From Kalmusia sp. IMI 367209 (lineage: Eukaryota > Ascomycota > Dothideomycetes > Pleosporales > Didymosphaeriaceae), in the NCBI GenBank assembly GCA_027946365.1, contig JAPEUQ010000004.1, forward strand, positions 930,001-994,000: a stretch of 64,000 bases of DNA, read 5' to 3'. Shown here in pieces: positions 1 to 10,964 of the stretch (position 1 is its first letter; the number at the start of each line of letters is the position of its first letter). The translations under genes and the position numbers were made by a program. The notes under the pieces are model-generated. The model was not told the origin of the DNA and ran no database searches. It saw only the letters and a program-made list of their open reading frames with translations.

Positions 1-622
1 GCAAATAAGTGTGGTAACTGACATTGACGCGATGAGCAGGCATTGAGTCAGCGCAATGTAGTTATTGCGGCATTATGATTCAGGTGCAAGTCTCCCGGTA
101 CAGATAGAGTATTTCTAACACATATTGTTTTATCTATCTCCAATGCCTTCAATTCCAAAAGCTTTTCTTTAACCCAGCCCCTCTAATTCCTTGCTCTAAT
201 GCGGCATCCACATTTCTCACTCACGATCATGTGCTCCATTAACTCCGAATACCAAAACTCTAGCAATGCAAATCATTACCATTACCAATTTCAGGCGCCC
301 TGTAATTATAACGCCGCTAATTTGTGCCCACATATGTGTGTATCATCAGGAAGGAAGTCGAGTAGGTCGCTAGCTGCGGGTGCAAGTAGGAGCTACTCTA
401 GAAACACTGAACGCGTGTCAAACACTGTTCCCTAGTAAAAGCTACTGGTCCTGAAGAATCTGATGGGTGTGCATATACCAGCCGATTGATAAGGGCGGGA
501 CAGTTGACTTGTGAGGTACACAAGCATGTCTGCTGGCGGCAGTCGGCGTAGTATGCATTTCGATCGATCACGTTGATTCTTTCGTGCCAACACCATCGCG
601 CCTCACCCTCCAACATAACGGT
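1..622. other. Intergenic, downstream of GT2
   Basis: Short open frames on both strands are unrelated to known proteins and overlap one another. I see no gene, RNA or repeat here. The right end is the 3' flank of the glycosyltransferase gene. Confidence 0.5.
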
Positions 623-3363
623 TTACCAAGTGAAAAGCATCAAATTCGGATTCAGCACAATCGGCATAAGGAAATGACTCATAGTGACACAGCTCAGCGG
701 CCAAATGGGCGTGAAGAACCGTATCTGCCACAAAGGCGGTAGCCGATACGCAAACGCAATCATCATCGCCGTCGACCCCACGCAGAACACAAACGTGCCC
801 TTGAACCGTCTTAGTACATTCGCAATCTCTTCAAAGAACGGAATCGACTCCACTTCTTTTGCGGTAGCGCCCCAGTTCATGCCCACGCCGAACATGTGCG
901 ATAGCAGCGCTTGGGAAACGTGTAGGGAGAGGCCGCCCAGGAATATTACTAGGAGCGGCACCCATTTAAACTTCGACCAGAGGTTCTCGATGAGTCCGCC
1001 GTCTTTTATGCGGTAGCGGAGAATGGCGAGGGAGGTATTGCCGAGGGCGGTGAAGACGCATATAATAGAGAAGTAGACTTTGAAAGAGTCGAGGTAGTAG
1101 TGGTCAATCAGGCCGTTGAACCAACCAACTAGGAAGTAATTTGCAAGTGTGAGGATCCAGGATGACCCGAGCGCGTAGTATGACCCGATGTAGGAAACTA
1201 TGGTGAGTTTAGAAGTGAGTGGGATGCCCGAAGTGATGAAGCGGATGAAGAGGCTGGTAAAGGGGCCACGGAGGGGCCAGTTCCATATCGGGTGGAAGAT
1301 GAGCTCGTTGCAGCCGTAAGCGTATCTAGAAAGACATCAGCTAAAAATCGGAAATAGAGGGGTGGGGGGTGGATCACTTCTCCCAGCGGTGAAGCTCGTC
1401 GTAGACTGTGAGGGAAACACCTTCCTTGAATCCATCGCCCTGGTACGCACCCAGTCGTACGAGACAACCTTTGGTCTGAAGACGTAAGGCCATGTCGAAG
1501 TCTTCAGATACCGTGTCTTCCGACCAGTAAAGTTCTTTGCCTGCCGCCTTGTCATAGAACGCAACTTCTTGTATTGCAGACCACCTCAAGATTGCATTGT
1601 GCCCTACAAATGGTGCCACATCTCCATTGGCAACAGAATACTTGATCTGAGTATACACGAGGTTGGTGAAGAAAGTGATGCCCTTCTCAAAAAAGCTGTC
1701 TGTCACATTCATGACACCAGAAGCAAATTGTAAGATAGCAACATCCTTGGACTTCTCCATCTCGCTTACAGCCTCGAGCAAGCAGTCGTTAGGAACACGA
1801 GTGTCCGAGTCAACGAGGAGGATGTAATCGCCGATGCGGATATTGCCCTCAGCCCAAGCGCCATTCCTATCAACCAAGCTGCTAAGCACGTCACTGTAGG
1901 CTTCGTTCTCCTCCTTTTGAGTCCAAGCGTCGTCTCTATCAACTTTGGCGAGCGCCTTTTCGACTTCCACGCTCAAGCACATAGCATAGATCATGTTAGA
2001 CGCCTTCTTGAACTTGCCACGACGGTTGAACCGTGGCAGCCCTGAAAACTTGCCCTTGGGGTTATGGGGTGGCCGCGCAACCCAGCCAATGTTGTTCTCG
2101 TCGTAGTATTCCTGTCTTTCTCGTGCCCGGGCATCATCAAGGAGCTGCATGCCATCATCGTTGATGATAATGTTAGCTGAGCCTCCTTGCATCTCGTATG
2201 TCGAGATGGCTTCCTTGATTGACCGGATCGTAGGAACAATGACACGCCTGAGGCTTTCCTTAAAGACAGGCATCTGAACTGTAACATGCGGGAGATTGGT
2301 GTCGCAGAGGCGGTGAGGACGCTTGCCGGAGTAGTGCTTGGTGTTGCGGCGCAACTGTCCGGTAGGGCCAAAAATCTGAGCAATAGTACCGACGATTGTT
2401 TGGAAGAAGAACATTGAAAGCCATGCCTGAGGGATGAGACAAAGTAAGAATAGCAAGCGGTAGAAGTTTCCATCAACCGTAGTTTGTATGGCAATGTGTC
2501 TCCAGCCGGCGCCGATGGCGGAGGCCACCAGAATCAAGGTGCATGCAGTAAAGAAAGGCTGAAGGATAATGATAGCACGTTTGTCAACTTTTTCGTTGTC
2601 TTCGTGCACACCTTGCCATTGATGGAGAGTATTTCTGGGATCTTCTTTGCCGAGCTCCGGGTTCTGAGGTAGTATATCGAATACCATGTTGTATAGCGAA
2701 CTTTCAATGAATTTAGCACGATCCAAAAGCCTGACTGGCTGATCTTCCCAAACCACCAGCATTTTCTCAGACAATATGAAGGCGGCAGACTGATTCTTCT
2801 GACAATTGGGCAATGCCGAGAGGTTAGGTATGACCTGTAAACGGAGACCTTCGTGAATCTGAACAAAGGGGATTTCGCCGTCACTGAGTAGCATATCGAT
2901 GACCGTGGTCTTGACTGTCATGACTGCCTAGACTGTATTAGTGGAAAACCATCTAATGACGGAATAAGAACAGCATACTCTTGCATTCATTGCCTGTACC
3001 ATATGGTAGAGTGATGTGTCATCAGTCTTCAGCGTCTCCGGGCAAGTAATGTACGATCCCCTGCTCGTCTTCAGAATAAATACCCTCGCCTTTCGCACCA
3101 GTTGTCCAGCGCATTTTTTCTTGTGCATTGCGAATGAAATTGACTATGACTGCGCACTTAGTGTCTGGTTTCATACCCGGAGTGGTATTGTGGAAATCAG
3201 CCAGCATGGAAGATGGCCTTGTCCAGTCATCGAAGTTTCCGGAATCCGCATAAGGAGGGAAGACCTTTTGTGTATTGTTGGAGCCCATGGAATCGGCCCT
3301 TCCACTGCTAGTATCGGACGGCATTGGCGACGAGCCAGTTTCTTTCTCGATCAGGCGGGACAT
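623..3363 (-). CDS. GT2: Fungal type 2 glycosyltransferase (GT2), apparent frameshift in exon 1
   Basis: This is a processive family-2 glycosyltransferase of the cellulose/chitin-synthase type, in a membrane. The fungal GT2 described in Zymoseptoria and Fusarium is needed for hyphal growth on solid surfaces. Three exons close in phase: 3363-2979, 2927-1378 and 1325-623 (introns 51 and 52 nt). The product is about 877 aa. Visible signatures are two hydrophobic segments before the catalytic domain, the aspartates of LLVDSDTRVP (about residue 500), SEDFDMALRL, and the HRWEK of the Q/RxxRW motif, split by intron 2. About five C-terminal membrane segments follow. Exon 1 is odd. The frame from ATG 3363 runs through MRWTTGAKGEG, but the continuation that joins exon 2 (VFILKTSRGSYITCPETL...HMVQAMNAR) lies one frame over. 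The switch falls at GGG 3083-3085 on the minus strand and no plausible intron removes it. It could be a real null mutation, a base-calling error, or use of a later start. Confidence 0.88.
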
Positions 3364-4250
3364 CGTTGTGGGCTGATCAACTTCGCATACACGAACGGGA
3401 ACTAGAAATACTCTCCCACCTACCAGCGGATAGAGGAAGAAATGGAACAGTAGTAGCTTGGAGAGCTATTTGAGGTAGAATGGAGGCTCTCAAGGGCTGG
3501 TAAGGGTAGAGAGAAAGCGAATAGTGAAATATGACGAACATAATCGAAAAGAAAATAACTTTGCGTTGGAGTGGGAGCCAATATACACGGACCATGGGTG
3601 GATATGCCGTCCGGTTGAATGGCTATCACATTTTTAGAGACTTCTTTGGTGTTCTCCAACCTATCGGGTGCGATGCGATCGTTAATTGAGCGATACCAAG
3701 TTGGCCCATGATAGTGTTGACAGGAGCAGTGGAGCCACTAGACCTTTCCTGCGCCGATGTTTGAGAAGGGGATGATGCATCCACTACGTTGTAGCGCTCT
3801 GTTGCGTGTGGGATTACGTATAGCTCAGCAGTCATCCTTGAGGCACCAAGCTGTGATCGGGTTTCTTGCAATATTGCTGATTGAAAATAATACGCACTGT
3901 GGTGGTCAGCGAGTGGCGGAAAATGGTACGACCAACAAATGGATGGTTTGTTGGGCGGGTCCACTAAAAGGTACCTGGTGCTAGAGACTCTACACACATT
4001 GAGAACTATCGGAACCCGCTCGATAAGACGCGCAATTGTATTGCCTGCTAGCACCATATTACTACGATGCTGCGGTTTAGTAGCGAGATTCCCTTTAAAC
4101 CTCAAAGTCAATTGTTAATATCAAATCGAACACATGCATTCATTTGACAATCTCAACGGATGTCCGTGCGCCTAACCTTTCCAACGCCTGATAACCAACC
4201 CAAGGAAGCCGTTCTAAATTTCGAACGCCTACCGTCAAATCATACATGTG
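3364..4250. other. Intergenic between GT2 5' end and MAD2 3' end
   Basis: This is the promoter side of GT2 and the 3' flank of MAD2. A 161-codon minus-strand open frame (3626-4111) has no recognisable domain and overlaps a plus-strand frame, so I do not call it. Confidence 0.45.
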
Positions 4251-5100
4251 TTATTCCGCAAGCCTGCATTTGTCAGTGACCGTGTGATAACAGAGTAAAA
4301 TTCTTCGTACCTGTAGCTAACAAGCGTATCAACGCGATGATTGCTTGTGCTAAAACTCCGCAGTTGCACCTTTTCACCGTTCTTGATCTCTTTTGCATCG
4401 CTGTCGCCCCACTCCAGTGGGACCTCAGAATCGGCGTCTGCATACACTAACACATTGAAAGTGCAGTTTCCATCGAGCATGGGTAGAAATGTCACCGAGG
4501 CTGTGATCTGTCGGAAGATGGATTGGATCTCAGCTTGGATCTCAGTCTCCGTCTTCTCCTCGGGAGCATCGATTCCTCTGGACTACACGTTAGTCATCGT
4601 GATCAGCATTAGTAATAATGTGAAGCTCACTCGGGCGTCGAATTCTCCTTGTCGCTTGTCTTCTTTGATGATTTTGATCTGGTGTTCTTGCCAAATATTT
4701 GGACCTGTGTCGCGTTCAGAGATGTCTCTCAGGGGTGCTAATCACTACTCACATCAAATTGCCACCGCTCCACGTGTTCGCCCGTTTCTTTGCTCGTGAT
4801 GACAACTACCAGTTTCGAGATTTTCCCGCCGTACATCCACTCTTTCAGTTGTGACATTATCTTCTTGATGTAGGCTTTGACCTGGTCATCGGCCGTTACC
4901 ATCATAGTTAAGCCATACTTCTTGACTGCAGTAAAATCCTCGGCGGGGTAGACACCACGCTGGAATAGAATGGTGTTGATGGAGTACTCAAAAAACTCAT
5001 TGACGACTTTGGAAGAACCTTTCAAAGCAAGCTTGTGAACCTTTGACGAATCTTTGCTCGATGAGGACTTTGACTTGGATGAGGTTTTTGGTTGAGACAT
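4251..5100 (-). CDS. MAD2: Spindle assembly checkpoint protein Mad2 (HORMA domain)
   Basis: Mad2 binds Mad1 and Cdc20 at unattached kinetochores and restrains the anaphase-promoting complex. Four exons join exactly: 5100-4749, 4704-4631, 4582-4311 and 4263-4251, giving 236 aa (Mad2 is usually about 205). The extra length is a Ser/Lys-rich N-terminus (MSQPKTSSKSKSSSSK). Family signatures are VNEFFEYSINTILFQRGVYP, ERWQFDV, RQITASVTFLPMLDGNCTFN and the C-terminal LRSFSTSNHRVDTLVSYR region, the mobile seatbelt of HORMA proteins. The last exon is only 13 nt, encoding LAE-stop after the split Arg codon. The gene is divergent from GUF1 across a 370 bp shared promoter. The call is secure. The first donor (A|GTAGTG) is the least certain splice. 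Confidence 0.95.
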
Positions 5101-5470
5101 GTTTGCGCGTAGATGATTTGTGAGGGTGGTGAGAGCGAGGGGGATGGGTAAAGTTTTTGTTTATATCCGTGTTGGCGGGGTAACTAGCAGCAAAAACAAC
5201 TTCAGAAGAGGGCCACGAATGCGCTTTACGCAGAACAATATCAAGTGGAACACACGACCAAGAGCGATATACGTGACTGGAGCTGTAGCAGTTTTCCGTT
5301 CGTGGAAGTGGTCTGCAATACGGTGAAAGAGTGCGGGTCCGTCGGCAGAGAGACCCCCTGATGCCGACACTAACGACGCGCATCAGATTAGATAAGATGG
5401 AGCAGCAACTTTTTCGCGAACGCGTCTTCGTGCAGCAAGTAGCCAATTCATCACGATCCCATGCGAACTC
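5101..5470. promoter_or_regulatory. Bidirectional promoter MAD2 / GUF1
   Basis: A 370 bp gap separates the two divergent start codons, so it must hold both 5' leaders and both promoters. No clear TATA box is seen, which fits two housekeeping genes. Confidence 0.5.
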
Positions 5471-7502
5471 ATGCGATCATGCGTCCGGACCGCGAGCAGC
5501 CTACTGCGCAGTTGGCACGCCCGCGCCGTTCGCCCCAATGCCCTGCCCAGCGCAACCCACGGCCTTGAACGCCTTCCGTCCCTTACCCGCAACTATGCGC
5601 AGGCCTTCCGACCGCAGTCCAACCTCGAGAAGCGCATCGCTGAGATCCCCATAGAGCGTTATCGAAATTTCTGCATTGTAGCTCACGTCGACCATGGCAA
5701 AAGCACTCTCTCGGACCGCTTGCTGGAGCTCACGGGGACGATTGAGCCAGGCGGGAACAAACAGATTTTGGACAAGCTGGACGTGGAGCGGGAGCGAGGC
5801 ATCACGGTCAAGGCGCAGACATGCACCATGATATACAACCACGAGGGCGAGGACTATCTACTACATCTAGTAGACACCCCCGGCCACGTCGACTTCCGCG
5901 CCGAGGTGGCCAGGAGCTATGCCAGCTGTGGCGGAGGTACGCAACAAAGTTCATGCTCACAGATGATCGCTGACAGCGTCTGCAGCGCTCATTCTCGTTG
6001 ATGCCAGCCAGGGCGTGCAGGCTCAGACCGTCGCAAATTTCTACCTCGCCTTTTCTCAGGGACTTACGCTCGTCCCAGTCTTGAATAAGGTCGACCTTCC
6101 CCACGCCGACCCTCCCCGTGTGCTCGAGCAGATGCATGACACCTTCGAGCTGGATCCGGACACGGCAGTTCTGGTATCCGCGAAGACAGGAAAGAACGTT
6201 GAAGCGCTGCTCCCAGAAGTCGTCAAACAGATACCTGCTCCTGTGGGCGACCTCAGCGCGCCCCTCCGCCTGCTCCTCGTCGATTCGTGGTACGATGTGT
6301 ATAAGGGTGTCATTCTGCTAGTGCGTATCTTTGACGGCCAGGTGCGGCCAGGGGACACAATACGCTCGTTCGCAACGGGGCTTAAGTATATCGTGGGCGA
6401 AGTTGGCATCATGTACCCGGACCAAACCCCACAGACGGTGCTGCGAGCCGGCCAGGTCGGCTATATCCATTTCAATCCCGGCATGAAGCGGTCTCAAGAA
6501 GCAAAGGTCGGCGACACATACACTACCCTCGGCTCCGAGAAGCTCGTACAGCCCCTACCCGGCTTTGAAGAGCCCAAGAGCATGGTCTTCGTCGCAGCCT
6601 TCCCTACGGATCAGGACAAACATGAATTCCTAGAAGATAGCATCAACCAGATCATCCTCAATGACCGCAGTGTCACGCTGCAGAAGGAGTCCTCCGATGC
6701 TTTGGGCGCGGGCTGGCGTCTGGGCTTCCTCGGCACACTGCACTGCTCCGTGTTCGAAGATCGCTTACGCCAGGAGCACGGCGCGAATATCATCATCACA
6801 CCGCCCTCCGTCCCCTTTAAGATTGTCTACAAAGACGGCACAGAGTCAATCATCACGAACCCCAATGACTTCCCTGATCAGGACCAAGCCCACTTCAAAG
6901 TCGCAGAGGTGCACGAGCCCTACGTCCTCGCTACCGTCACACTACCCGAAGAGTACCTCGGAGATGTCATCAAGCTTTGCGAGGCGAACCGTGGCGAGCA
7001 GAAGGAGCTGACCTTCTTTACTGCCACACAAGTTATTCTCAAATACGACCTTCCCCTCTCGCATCTGGTAGACGACTTCTTCGGCAAATTGAAGGGCGCC
7101 ACAAAGGGCTATGCATCCCTCGACTACGAAGACTCCGGCTACAAACGCAACTCCATTGTGAAACTAAACCTTCTCGTAAATGGCGTCCCTGTCGATGCCG
7201 TGTCCCGCATCTTGCACACTAGCCAGGTAGACCGCGTGGGTCGCGCCTGGGTCGAAAAATTCAAGGAGCATGTTGATCGCCAGATGTTCGAGGTTGTCAT
7301 TCAAGCCGCTGTCGGCAAACGCATTGTAGCGCGTGCGACGATCAAGCCGTTCAGAAAGGATGTGCTTGCAAAACTGCATGCGAGTGACATCAGTCGTAGA
7401 AGGAAGCTTTTAGAGAAGCAGAAAGAGGGACGGAAGAAGTTGAGGTCTGTGGGGAGCGTTGTCATTGAACAAGAAGCGTTTCAGAAGTTTTTGTCCAAGT
7501 AG
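5471..7502 (+). CDS. GUF1: Mitochondrial translation factor GUF1 (LepA/EF4 GTPase)
   Basis: GUF1 is the mitochondrial LepA/EF4 homologue, a ribosome-associated GTPase supporting mitochondrial protein synthesis. Two exons (5471-5936 and 5986-7502, intron 49 nt) give 660 aa. The N-terminus ([20 protein letters not shown]) is basic and Ser-rich like a matrix targeting signal. GTPase motifs are in order: [13 protein letters not shown] (G1), [13 protein letters not shown] (G2), DTPGHVDF (G3), [10 protein letters not shown] (G4) and SAKTG (G5). LepA-specific parts follow: [20 protein letters not shown], and the C-terminal domain with [15 protein letters not shown] and the basic [16 protein letters not shown] stretch. 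The intron falls right after RSYASCGG; splicing gives [11 protein letters not shown]. The length matches the family. Confidence 0.97.
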
Positions 7503-7760
7503 AAGGACAACGTCTCCGCTCCAACGAAAATATATACCCAAATAGCTCTGTTTGCTCAGTCCCCAGCCCAGGTTATACCTATTATTACAACAGTGCTCAT
7601 TATTCATTCAATTGATCCACACAACGCCGAACTCCCCACCCAAATCGTACATGTTAATCAATGCCCCTCCCGCATCTCTTGCCACCATGTGACTCGCGCT
7701 GCTCGTTCTACTCCCAAATCCAGGCCTGACGACTGCCCTCCCTCCGCGCTCAATACAACC

Positions 7761-10217
7761 CTATCTCCCTCCCCAGCACAACGCCACCCTCCCTAGCGCC
7801 TCTCTCACCTCCTGTTCCACGCTATCGGGCAGGTACTGCACTGGTCCTCCCCCTTCACCACTAATCCCGTCAGGGAAGTACGTCACGCGACCACTCTCTG
7901 TGCGCGTGATACCAACGATGCGCCCGGGATAATTGAAAGATGAGCGATTCGTATGGTTCGAGCGCGTCGAAGAGTCGCGGCTGGGGACGCGAAGGGGTGG
8001 AGGCGCCATATCCGAGGCGGTCCAATTAGGATCAGAATGTGCCGAATGCACACTCCTATCCGAAAGGTACGATTTGTTTCTCTCGTCCGGCGGCGGCGGG
8101 CGGCTACTAAGCTGGCTCACGACAGTGGTACTTGTAGCTGCAGAGTTGCGGGCCTCGCGGTTGCGCAGACGCTGCTCCTCGATGTGTGCGCGGTGTTGTT
8201 CCAGTAAGCGCCGTTCAGAGAGGCCCGAATTCGGGCCTGGAGAGGTAGGGAAATGTTCTTCGGGAGAGGAAATCGCTTTTCCGATGGTTTCGCCCGCATC
8301 GGGAGTGTTGTTTCTTCTTGCCGTACCACCGCTACCGCTTCCCTCTCCGCTACTGATCTTCTCCCTCTGACCGCTTCCTTCGAGAGTCGTCCCGCTTCCG
8401 CTATCGGTTGATTGCAAGTACCGTTGATGCCAGTCTGAGTGCTCATAGTTGAACTGGACTTCGCCCTTCTTGCCAAACCACAACGGCTCATGGAGTGAGA
8501 TCTTGACGACAGAGAGCCAGGGGTTGCCGGGCGCTTCATTGGCGAGGTGGAAGAGGACGTCTACTTCTTCGAGAGAGCGGTATGCCGTTTCAGGATAGAA
8601 AAAGTAGACGAGCGGGACAATGGCGAAATTCGTGGCCGCGAAGATGATATAGGTGCGCCAGCCGATGTTGTGGAAAGCGATGGGGCCGATAAAGACAACA
8701 CTGTTCCTCGATCAGTATTTCTTCATCCCTTTTCGTCTTGGAAAAAGGTATGGAGTAGGAAGTGAGGGGAAAGAAGGATAAAGACTTACACGAAGTTGAA
8801 CAGCCAATTCCCACTTGTGCTGAGTGCGTTGGCCGGTCCCCTTATCCTCAGCGGCACCACCTCCACCTGGTATAACCACGCCATTCCCTGCCAACCCACC
8901 GCGAAGAAAAACAAGAAGCCGAACAAGAACACCGTTTGCGCGATATTTGTCCCCCCGACCCTCTTATCCTCCCACAAATACCCTGGGACAGCCAATAACA
9001 CCATGCACGTACACATGCCTATTGCACCAAATATCATCAGCCACCTCCTTCCCCAGAATCTATCAATACCGACAACCGTTATAAAACTCGAGATAAAGTA
9101 GAAACTTGCTGCGCACGCGCCGAGAAGACGGGCTAGCCAACCAGAGTACGAGAATTCGGAGTACATCATAAGAGCGAGGTATTGTAATGCTAAATTGATA
9201 CCGCTCATTTGCTGGAAGACCTGGACGCCGTAGGCTAGTACGGTGCGGTGGAAGTTGCGCCGCTCTTTGTTGCTTGTGAGGGAGCTCGAGGAGCCCTTCG
9301 CCATGACGAGAATTGCATCTTTGATCTGTAGGAACTCGTCTCGAATCTCTGGACCTTCGATGTCCTCATCATTAAGTGCGCTGAGCACTCTGAGTGCTTC
9401 GTCTTCTCTACCAGTGAGAATGAGCCAGCGTGGCGATTCGGGAAGGAAGAACACGACGGCGAAAGCAACGAGGGCGAAGACGATTTGGAAAGCGATGGGG
9501 ACGCGCCAGGCGGCGGAGAAATTGGAGAGGTAGGCGAAAGCGAAGACGAGCCAGTACGAAAGGGCGAGGCCGAAGGCGATGAAAGCGCCGGCCGATATCA
9601 TGAGGATTGTGCCTTTGCGGTGGGATTTCACGCATTCTGCTTGGTAGGCGGGGACGGTGGCAGTGGTGAAGCCGTTACCTGGTATGTCACGTCAGCGCAA
9701 GGTACATCAGACAAGACATGAAGGGTAGCAGGTACCAAACCCAGCGATGGCCCGTCCAGCTATGAACTGTCCAAAGCTATATGAAGAAGACTGTATGATC
9801 TCTCCGATGACCCAGAATGTGAGGCCTATCATCAGGGTCTTTCTTCTCCCTAAGTAATCACCCAAGAAGATTGTAAGAATGGCCGAGACGAAGCATCCCA
9901 GATTCCACACGCCGACGACAGCACCTGGAAACGGTTAATTCTACCCTTCGCATCTCCTGAAAAGTGATGCGGACCTTGGACTTTCGCATTATATGCTGTG
10001 TTGTTGAAGATAGTATCGACTTGCGGAAAGTCATTCAAGAACGCCGGCAACGTCAACAGCCCTCCCATGACACCTTGCGCGTAGCCAAAACATCTGTTGC
10101 AATTAGCCTGTCTTCTCAGATTCCATTTTCAAAGATCGCTCACAAGAAACACAACCCGCAGACCAAACTAATCGCCGATTGCAGGCTTCTCCCCCGCAAA
10201 CCCAAATATCTCGCCAT
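7761..10217 (-). CDS. MFS sugar transporter with long C-terminal tail
   Basis: This is a sugar:proton symporter of the hexose-transporter family in the plasma membrane. Five exons close in phase: 10217-10144, 10093-9975, 9924-9736, 9678-8790 and 8700-7761 (four introns of 50, 50, 57 and 89 nt), giving 736 aa. Family signatures are MARYLGLRGRSL followed by GYAQGVMGGLLT, GDYLGRRKT, the sugar-transporter PESPRWL, QVFQQMSGINLALQYLA and PETAYRSLEEVD after the last membrane span. Relatives are about 520-560 aa. Here roughly 200 residues follow the last helix, rich in Ser, Gly, Arg and Pro, with the short WFGKKGEVQFNYEHSDW segment first. Such a tail recalls glucose sensors of the Snf3/Rgt2 type, but no sensor-specific motif was recognised. 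The substrate cannot be read from the sequence. The gene ends tail to tail with GUF1. Confidence 0.92.
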
Positions 10218-10964
10218 GGTGCAACCACTCGCGCTTGTTACTCATGCGCCACACAAACAAGAAGTATGCGTCTTGCTTCACTACCTCTGACTCAAGACTT
10301 CAAGTCGCACTCCTGTCAACTGATCTAGTAAAAATTGATGTAAAGGTCGAATCGCATAAGCACTGCGTCGCATCACTTTCTCACCGCCCGCCCCATACGT
10401 CACCCGTACGGCTTCACATCCAGCTCGTAGGATACCAGCCCGCGCCGCCATTCCATATCAGCTTAGAAAGAACCAGCGGGAACCGCTGGATACTAGCATT
10501 TGACTGGGACCTTGCCTGCATGTCGGGGAATAGATGTGGAGTCACAACGTGCTATTCCTCGATCTTGATGTCATCAAGTTTTAGCGCGAATCTGTCTGCA
10601 CGTTCTGCCGGCATGACCGCAACAACGCGTCAAATATATGCGTGATATGCGGAATGAATAGATGTAAAACAAATTAATATGTATGTGCGCGAGATGCCTC
10701 GAGTTGGCTTCAGGTCATGTAGCGTAGAGGTCGCGGTTCTCCACCTTCCGAGCATGATCCGATCGAGGATAAGCGCTTGCTGACTAGAGCTTTGCGAAAA
10801 AGACGAGTCGAGCATTAGTGACAACACGAGGTAGTAGACTTTTGGATTTGTGCATTTCAATCCGGAACTATCCGTCGCTATGCAAATGGCGTTAAACCTG
10901 CCAAAGATCAAAGAAACGCCGTGCCATGCAAATACATATACGCTCACCGGATGCAACCCACCAA
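10218..10964. promoter_or_regulatory. Upstream region of the sugar transporter
   Basis: This stretch lies between the transporter start codon and the 3' end of RPC1. It must carry the transporter promoter and the RPC1 3' flank. Several C-rich tracts occur (10380-10450), but I cannot assign a defined operator. Confidence 0.4.
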
